DNA of 64,000 nt from the IMG/VR virus record IMGVR_UViG_3300042868_007959, positions 1 to 64,000 of that record; one strand, written 5' to 3'. Shown in pieces: positions 59,030-64,000 of this stretch. A model generated the notes under the pieces. That model was not told the DNA's origin, searched no databases, and saw only the letters and a list, made by a program, of their open reading frames with translations. The position numbers and the translations under genes were made by a program. The stretch's first letter is position 1; every line of letters starts with the position of its first letter. The stretch is from a virus.

Positions 59030-59524
59030 ATGGAAAAAGGAGTTTTAAATTTATTGAACGAACAAATATGGTTCGAAAATAGAGCGTCTCATTATTATTT
59101 AAACCTATCGGTTTTATGTGAGTCAAAAGGTTTTAAAGGTATATCTAAATTTTTTAGAGAACAGTCTAATGAAGAAAGAGAACATATGTTAAAGATATGT
59201 GATTACATTTTAGAACGAGATCAAAAACCAATTATTCCGTCAAATACGTTTTTAGATGATAGTGAATTAGATTTCGATAACATCTTAAAGATATTTGAGG
59301 ATAGTCTTTTTAACGAAAGAGAAATCACTAATTCATTTCATAAAATTATCATAACTTGTAGAGAATTAGGGGATTTCACAACTGAAAACTTCATCCAATG
59401 GTTTATAGAAGAACAAAGAGAAGAAGAATCTAAATTTAAGTCCCTAATTGATGAATTAAAGATTATAGGTAGTAACACCACAAGTGGGTCTGCATTATAT
59501 TTATTTGATAAAAATATTTCTTAA
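59030..59524 (+). CDS. Ferritin (bacterial-type)
   Basis: 164 residues, four-helix ferritin. Metal ligands by position: ENRASHYYLNLSVLCESKGF with the first Glu, EEREHMLKICDYI (E and H of the ferroxidase site), then FNEREITNSFHKIIITCREL and QWFIEEQREEESKFKSLIDE. Stores iron as ferric mineral and limits oxidative damage. Begins immediately after the bS21 stop, so the two are co-expressed. An iron-storing phage protein is rare. Confidence 0.88.
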   Translation: MEKGVLNLLNEQIWFENRASHYYLNLSVLCESKGFKGISKFFREQSNEEREHMLKICDYILERDQKPIIPSNTFLDDSELDFDNILKIFEDSLFNEREITNSFHKIIITCRELGDFTTENFIQWFIEEQREEESKFKSLIDELKIIGSNTTSGSALYLFDKNIS

Positions 59525-59709
59525 ATTATTTTTACATAAATATATATCATATCTAAAGATTCAACAAACTTTATATCACCACCTAACCCCTTTTTTTGTG
59601 CCTTAATTTTATAACTATCATAGATAACATCAAAATTATCTTCTAATTCTTCTGTCATTATTTTCCCTAAATAGAATAATGCTTTATCGTTTTGAACTTC
59701 ATTTTTCAT
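59521..59709 (-). CDS. Small hypothetical protein
   Basis: 62 residues, MKNEVQNDKALFYLGKIMTE..., helical then beta. Convergent with ferritin (4-base overlap). Preceded by a TATTTAT box. Not recognised. Confidence 0.62.
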   Translation of the reverse strand: MKNEVQNDKALFYLGKIMTEELEDNFDVIYDSYKIKAQKKGLGGDIKFVESLDMIYIYVKII

Positions 59710-59743
59710 TTCTCACCCATTTAGATATAAATATCTTAAAGGG

Positions 59744-61699
59744 TTAAAATGGTCTATTGATATTTATAATGGGAGTTCTATTTTCAACTACCTCTTCTGT
59801 TGGTAAATCATCTACACCCCAGTATTCTCCTATCATATCTTGTTCTACTTCAGGTACTTCTTCTAATCGGATGTAAGGGTTATGTACCGCATTTATCTGG
59901 AAAATTGAGGACGTATTATTTTCACTACTTTCATCTTTTAATGATATTAAAAATCCCCTATTCAATAGTTCTATATCCCCAAAAGATTTTATTTTTTTAT
60001 CGTACCCATCAGTAAACCTCTTTTTATTTATTTTATTAACCAATAGATTACCAATAGTCTTATGGTATTCAGTAGTTTCTTTATTACAATACGATAATAT
60101 CTGGATCATTCTAAACATTAACTGATTATCTTCTAATTCTATTTCCAAAGCTGACATATTATTAGGTGTGATAATCACAAATATTTTAGTCTTACCACTA
60201 GCAATCTTCAATTTATAATTCTGAGCATCATTATTAATACAATTCTTAAGTTTATTACCTGCCCATCTCATATCCAACTCAGAAGTTAACTCCTTAATTT
60301 TTATATCATATGGTAGGTTTAACTCATCAAAAACAATTGGTTCAATTATATTGGCTGAATATTTTTCTTTTTCTTTATCTAATTCTTGTTTCATATTTTC
60401 ATATGTAGGTTTAATCAAAATATTCCTACTTAATAATGATTTTTGTAGTAATGGTGATACCCATTCTCCATCTGAATTAAATAATTTATTAATACTCTTT
60501 ACAAAATTATAGGATTCTTGTGCATTCATTTTAAATTTAAAAATGATATATAGTAACCATCTTTCAGAATCTACCATTTTATCAATATATTGTATATGTG
60601 ATAAATCAAAATCACAATTATGGTATTGGTTATTTGTTAGACAAAGCATCTTAGAGAAATGACTATTTTTTAATATCAATTCTGCCTTAAACTTTTGTTT
60701 TTTGTTAATATCATTTTTAGTTAAATTATATGCCCCCATAAATGTTAACGGGTTAAATGATAATTGTTCTAAAATACCAAATATTAGTTCATTCTTTTTA
60801 TTATATTTTTTAGGTGTAAGTGACCATATAATATCATTATATTTCGCCCAATTACCTAATACCTCTGTTGGTATAGTATATTTGGGGTTTAACCACTTAA
60901 CACTTTCAGGAATTACTACATCATTAGGATTGGATCTATAAGCCCAAGTAGATTTCTTATGATCAAAGTATTTAATTAATGAGAAATACTCCTTCAATTT
61001 AGAATAGTATTTCATATACATATCTTTATACTTAGAACCAAAATATACTCCAAATGAACGTCTAGACATTCTAACAATATTCTCTACTATTAAGGGTTGA
61101 CTTAATAACTCCATACACGAATCTACATTACAAAAACAATTTAGTTCGTCCATCTTTTTAAACAATCTTATTGCAGTATGTGCAGGTGTGTATATCGCAG
61201 TAACCTCTAATTGTTTATTTTCTAAAAAACTTTTAAAGTCCTCAGTATATATAAGAATGTTAGTTGTTAAATCAATACCAACTTGACAACAATTAAAATC
61301 GAACCCATTTAAAATGTATTCATAATCTGTTTTGGGTGAAGACAGTGAAGAATTCTTCCTAATATAAATGTTATTCAGATACCCATCTCTATCTACTTTA
61401 ACTATTTGGTATGTGGTGTTAGTATCATACGCCATTTTAGTAACCATATACCCATCACCTTCAATGTTCAATGAGTTAGTTCTAACTGGCGCATTTGACG
61501 ATGGACTATCATATCCCTTATCCTCAATAAATATATCTAAATCGTTTATAGGGTAATTACCACCCCAAACCATATTTAAGATAGTATTCGCCACTGCACC
61601 ACCAGCCAAAAATCCGCTACTAGGGATGTTGTCATACTTACTCAATTCAATTAGTATCTCACTAACTAAAGATTTTTTTTCTAAAACATTATTCATCAT
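59744..61699 (-). CDS. Nucleotidyltransferase-like protein with PcfJ-like C-terminal part
   Basis: 651 residues. N-terminal part: SSGFLAGGAVANTILNMVWG and YPINDLDIFIED carry the GG and DxD of the polymerase-beta-type nucleotidyltransferase fold. The C-terminal part has ELDMRWAGNKLKNCINNDAQ and YKLKIASGKTKIFVIIT, the pattern of PcfJ-type domains (GxxLxxCI...Y...I..G...I). The middle is a large helical region. It could add nucleotides to an RNA or protein, for example as a toxin or anti-defence factor; not shown. Overlaps the small membrane protein gene by 11 bases. Confidence 0.66.
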   Translation of the reverse strand: MMNNVLEKKSLVSEILIELSKYDNIPSSGFLAGGAVANTILNMVWGGNYPINDLDIFIEDKGYDSPSSNAPVRTNSLNIEGDGYMVTKMAYDTNTTYQIVKVDRDGYLNNIYIRKNSSLSSPKTDYEYILNGFDFNCCQVGIDLTTNILIYTEDFKSFLENKQLEVTAIYTPAHTAIRLFKKMDELNCFCNVDSCMELLSQPLIVENIVRMSRRSFGVYFGSKYKDMYMKYYSKLKEYFSLIKYFDHKKSTWAYRSNPNDVVIPESVKWLNPKYTIPTEVLGNWAKYNDIIWSLTPKKYNKKNELIFGILEQLSFNPLTFMGAYNLTKNDINKKQKFKAELILKNSHFSKMLCLTNNQYHNCDFDLSHIQYIDKMVDSERWLLYIIFKFKMNAQESYNFVKSINKLFNSDGEWVSPLLQKSLLSRNILIKPTYENMKQELDKEKEKYSANIIEPIVFDELNLPYDIKIKELTSELDMRWAGNKLKNCINNDAQNYKLKIASGKTKIFVIITPNNMSALEIELEDNQLMFRMIQILSYCNKETTEYHKTIGNLLVNKINKKRFTDGYDKKIKSFGDIELLNRGFLISLKDESSENNTSSIFQINAVHNPYIRLEEVPEVEQDMIGEYWGVDDLPTEEVVENRTPIININRPF

Positions 61700-61880
61700 C
61701 TTTATTGTTTTTATAGTTCTTATACAAAAAAAAGGAAGGTATTGTTATACCTAAAAATAAAATAATATACAATATTATTGGGTAAATTATTATTATAGTT
61801 AAAAATAGGCAAAAACATATGACACCTATTAAAGAATAAAATCTAATTTTACCCCTATCTATTTTATCAAAATCAAACAT
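61689..61880 (-). CDS. Small two-span membrane protein
   Basis: 63 residues, MFDFDKIDRGKIRFYSLIGV, then ICFCLFLTIIIIYPIILYII with two hydrophobic stretches and a basic/acidic tail. Lies between the peptidase and the nucleotidyltransferase-like gene, same transcript. Function unknown. Confidence 0.62.
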   Translation of the reverse strand: MFDFDKIDRGKIRFYSLIGVICFCLFLTIIIIYPIILYIILFLGITIPSFFLYKNYKNNKDDE

Positions 61881-61881
61881 A

Positions 61882-62850
61882 TTACATTATATCTTCTAAA
61901 TAATTTTTCACCTCGTTGGAGATTTCTCTTCTACTCGCACCAATTGTAATTAAATCAACTACCATATCTACAATTTCATCTGATATGGTATTGATGAAAT
62001 CATCATCATTATCGTCATCATCACCTATAAATGGTGAATAACTATTACTATATGTTTCAGTAATTATTTTTTTCTTATGAATATATTTTATATTACCCAA
62101 ATGAGAAATTAATTTTTCACCTGCAATGAGAGAATCTGATACTTCACTGATAACCACATATTCTTGATTAGTATGTTGTTTGTAATAACCACAACCCAAA
62201 TTAAGACAGTTGAAGTCGTATTTAGTTGCCAATTGATTAACGTCAGTAAATGGATCATTACTAAATTTAGTATAACCAGATTCGTTTAAAGTCGCCTTAA
62301 TTTTATCCTTAAAATCTAAATCGAAAAGATTAACTCCCCAACAAACTTCACTTATCCAATTATTAGATGGTGCATCAAACTGAATTGCGTACCCCACATT
62401 ATCAAAGAAGGCATCATCAGATTCTTTAGAACCTTTCATACCTATCTCTTCTTCAACAAAGAAAGCCCCTTTTAAGTTATCGAATTTGTTGAAGAGTTCT
62501 AAACAAACAAAGACACCACACTTATCATCCCCACCAATACCTGTTTGTATTTCTGTAGTGGGATGAAAGGCAATTAGATTATCGTCATTTTCTTTAATGA
62601 TTAGACGTTCTTTATTTTCAATTAAGGTAATATGTGATCTATGAACTGTATCCATATGTGAAACGACACAAGGGAAATGTTCTTGCGGATAGGTTACCAT
62701 ACCCTTAGTAAGATAGAGATTACCTTTTTTATCGGTGTAATACTCTATACCGTTAGTTTTTGCAAACTCTATTATGTAGTCTCTAACCATACTTTCATCA
62801 CCAGATATTGATGGTAGGGACAAAACTTCTTTTAAAAAATCTAAATTCAT
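61882..62850 (-). CDS. M20-family metallopeptidase (peptidase T/aminopeptidase-like)
   Basis: 322 residues. Zinc-site motifs: VVSHMDTVH (H65, D67), TGIGGDDKCG (D108), EEEIGMKGS (E134/E135), FDAPSN (D159) and a late HTNQEYV. These are the hallmark blocks of M20 peptidases such as tripeptide aminopeptidases. It may recycle peptides from degraded host proteins. Acidic C-terminal linker DDDDNDDD. First gene of its operon behind a host-type promoter. Confidence 0.85.
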   Translation of the reverse strand: MNLDFLKEVLSLPSISGDESMVRDYIIEFAKTNGIEYYTDKKGNLYLTKGMVTYPQEHFPCVVSHMDTVHRSHITLIENKERLIIKENDDNLIAFHPTTEIQTGIGGDDKCGVFVCLELFNKFDNLKGAFFVEEEIGMKGSKESDDAFFDNVGYAIQFDAPSNNWISEVCWGVNLFDLDFKDKIKATLNESGYTKFSNDPFTDVNQLATKYDFNCLNLGCGYYKQHTNQEYVVISEVSDSLIAGEKLISHLGNIKYIHKKKIITETYSNSYSPFIGDDDDNDDDFINTISDEIVDMVVDLITIGASRREISNEVKNYLEDIM

Positions 62851-62864
62851 ATCTTATTTTTAGA

Positions 62865-62896
62865 CAAATATATGGAATAGATTCCGAATAACCAAA
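62865..62896 (-). promoter_or_regulatory. Host-type promoter, TTTG-N20-TATATTTG
   Basis: Minus strand TTTG (62896-62893) and TATATTTG (62872-62865) with 20 bases between, about 15 bases before the ATG at 62850. The cleanest example in the window. Confidence 0.78.
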
Positions 62897-62974
62897 TTTT
62901 TATTGATTTATTATTTACAAAATAATATTAATACTGATATTTATAATAATAACATTTTAAAAAAACTTAATCAA

Positions 62975-63076
62975 ATGGGTTGCGGTTGTAAAAAGAAAAA
63001 ACCAGTGGTTACTACTCAAAGTAGTAATCAAAGTACTACTCAAAGTAGTAATCAGTCAAATAATAGTGGTAACTAA
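62975..63076 (+). CDS. Small MGCGCKKKK protein
   Basis: 33 residues from an ATG at 62975: MGCGCKKKKPVVTTQSSNQS then TTQSSNQSNNSGN. Short Cys/Lys-headed proteins of this sort occur in T4-like and Bacteroidota phages. The Ser/Thr/Gln-rich tail is encoded by short repeats. A TATTTAT box (62938-62944) lies 30 bases upstream. Too short for most gene callers. Confidence 0.6.
   Translation: MGCGCKKKKPVVTTQSSNQSTTQSSNQSNNSGN
63002..63055 (+). repeat. Short tandem repeat in the small protein gene
   Basis: Repeated units of the type ACTACTCAAAGTAGTAATCA across 63008-63052 encode TTQSSNQS repeats. Confidence 0.65.
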
Positions 63077-63493
63077 TTAAGTTAATTGATTTGCGGGTCC
63101 TCTAGCAGGCTCAACCGACCACGGTGAGCTATCTATTGGATTCGCAACTCCCCTATTTACATCTTTAAGAGGCCAAACAGTAGAAGATCCACCAGCAGGT
63201 GCACCTTCATCCTCCTCGTCTAATATTTCTTCATCAGTATAATCATCAATACCGATACCATATTCAGTTACGACAAGTCCGTACCCACCTTCTTTATCAT
63301 AGTACCCTAAATAGATATCATTATCATCATACACTACTGTTTCGTATGCATTACTATCAAACCTAAGTCTTTTAGGTTCACCATTAACCCATTTAAGTAT
63401 TTTCTTATACCAACTTTTAGGATCTTTGATTGTTTCACCAAATTCCCTAATTAGTATTTTTTTATATTGACTTTCTGTAATTATTATTTTCAT
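63077..63493 (-). CDS. Tagged hypothetical protein
   Basis: 138 residues from the ATG at 63493, which starts exactly with the tag MKIIITESQYKKILIREF (LIRE then F). Acidic, with a Pro/Gly-rich C-terminal end (PSWSV-type, GPANQLT). The start is coupled to the stop of the gene upstream (TGATG). No family recognised. Confidence 0.73.
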   Translation of the reverse strand: MKIIITESQYKKILIREFGETIKDPKSWYKKILKWVNGEPKRLRFDSNAYETVVYDDNDIYLGYYDKEGGYGLVVTEYGIGIDDYTDEEILDEEDEGAPAGGSSTVWPLKDVNRGVANPIDSSPWSVEPARGPANQLT

Positions 63494-63843
63494 CACCAAT
63501 TTCTTTCTTTATTGTTAATAACATTTAGCAATTTAACTTTTATGTTTTTATTTCCAGTCATATCCATTATTTCCCCTTTTATATCATAGAAAAAACTACC
63601 TACATCTGCACTATCAAAAATAGAATCAATATAAATTATTAAACCAATTTCATTATCAAAAGAAGTTGCAACTTCGACATTTTCTACTATATCCAATATT
63701 TCACAATCAACATCCTCATCAGCATAATCCCAATCCTCATCTTCTGTAGCGTGTTCACACTTATCCCTTAAATTATTTAATGAGATGTCCACTATTTTTT
63801 GATAAACAGTTTTAAGTTGGTTTTCAGTTATTAAAACTTTCAT
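63493..63843 (-). CDS. Tagged acidic hypothetical protein
   Basis: 116 residues. Tag MKVLITENQLKTVYQKIVDI, then a very acidic stretch (EDEDWDYADEDVDCEILDIV) and a beta/helix end. ATGA overlap with the partial gene upstream. Function unknown. Confidence 0.73.
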   Translation of the reverse strand: MKVLITENQLKTVYQKIVDISLNNLRDKCEHATEDEDWDYADEDVDCEILDIVENVEVATSFDNEIGLIIYIDSIFDSADVGSFFYDIKGEIMDMTGNKNIKVKLLNVINNKERNW

Positions 63844-64000
63844 TCTATTAATTTTATATAGGATTTATATTGATCTGGCGTCCAATCAGTTGAAAAATCA
63901 AATAAAGTATCTCTAGCCATATCCCTCACAAGTTCTGCATCATCCAAATCCCAATCCAAATCAGGAAACTGATTGGGGTATGTGTCCACTAACTCTATAT
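63840..64000 (-). CDS. C-terminal part of a hypothetical protein, N-terminus cut by the window edge
   Basis: An open frame enters from the right edge and ends at a TGA (63840-63842) that overlaps the next ATG. The visible 52 residues end DLDWDLDDAELVRDMARDTL then FDFSTDWTPDQYKSYIKLIE. Acidic and helical; no family recognised. Confidence 0.6.
   Translation of the reverse strand, partial: IELVDTYPNQFPDLDWDLDDAELVRDMARDTLFDFSTDWTPDQYKSYIKLIE

Noticed and set aside
1-64000. Possibility that the window is a bacterial chromosome
   Set aside because: Kinase, IMPDH-like, ferritin and type 9 secretion-like genes are bacterial in kind. However the gene density, many tiny overlapping genes, tagged cargo proteins, endolysin, homing endonucleases, DUF3310 and absence of housekeeping operons fit a large phage much better.

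Overview
The window reads as part of a large, strongly AT-rich double-stranded DNA phage genome whose host is probably a member of the Bacteroidota, most likely a flavobacterium. Phage signs are the tight packing of small genes (most on the minus strand, many with ATGA start/stop overlaps), an endolysin with small membrane proteins beside it, two HNH homing endonucleases, a thymidine kinase, DUF3310-, DUF932- and SLOG-type genes, and more than twenty proteins sharing a short N-terminal tag that looks like a capsid-targeting peptide. Host signs are promoters of the Bacteroidota type (TTTG, 19-20 bases, TAnnTTTG), a secreted protein with CUB and GEVED-like domains and a type 9 secretion-like tail, several short lipoproteins, and a Bacteroidota-like ribosomal protein bS21. 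No capsid, tail, terminase or polymerase gene lies in the window, so the phage assignment rests on this indirect evidence.

Layout. 0-16 kb: tagged, probably capsid-packaged proteins, with some plus-strand genes at 2.1-7.1 kb (papain-like protein, HsdS-like protein). 16-21 kb: GH19 endolysin, two membrane proteins, a response regulator, a PAS-PAS histidine kinase and a YkuD-like L,D-transpeptidase-like protein. 21-27.1 kb: giant modular polyproteins, plus a GC-rich candidate non-coding RNA at 24.2-24.5 kb. 27.1-29.1 kb: orphan promoter, direct repeat and two HNH endonucleases. 29.2-33.3 kb and 35.2-36.7 kb: two runs of very small genes behind host-type promoters, presumably early host-takeover genes. 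33.4-35.1 kb: a glycosyltransferase and an Ntn-hydrolase-like enzyme. 36.8-40 kb: tagged metallopeptidase, membrane and unknown proteins. 40-48.5 kb: sigma factor, secreted adhesin-like protein, thioesterase, thymidine kinase, ADP-ribosyltransferase-like protein, IMP dehydrogenase/GMP reductase-like enzyme and small genes. 48.5-53 kb: DUF932, HAD fusion, SLOG, DUF3310. 53-58.8 kb: a second block of tagged proteins (CxxCxGxG zinc-finger protein, basic Cys-rich polyprotein). 58.8-62.9 kb: bS21, ferritin, nucleotidyltransferase/PcfJ-like protein, M20-like peptidase. 63-64 kb: more tagged proteins.

The most striking system is a set of about 23 copies of a roughly 90-125 residue module (core motifs YLDKIV.FLVDDT and TYGLT..E..YVWD.Y) strung together in up to seven copies per protein. 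Modules are separated by (I/L/M)-N-E-S linkers that match the T4-type prohead-protease rule ((L/I)xE, then a small residue). The N-terminal tags of many unrelated proteins end in the same kind of site. Together this suggests a phage that loads its capsid with a large cargo of proteins, trims them during head maturation, and encodes many of them as polyproteins. In one case (Ntn hydrolase-like, 34.2-35.1 kb) the predicted cut would expose the catalytic N-terminal cysteine, so capsid maturation could switch the enzyme on.

Two promoter classes can be read: host-like TTTG-N19/20-TAnnTTTG, and a TATTTAT box ending 4-30 bases before many tagged or lysis genes on both strands. The sigma-70-family protein at 40.5-41.0 kb is a candidate for the switch between them.
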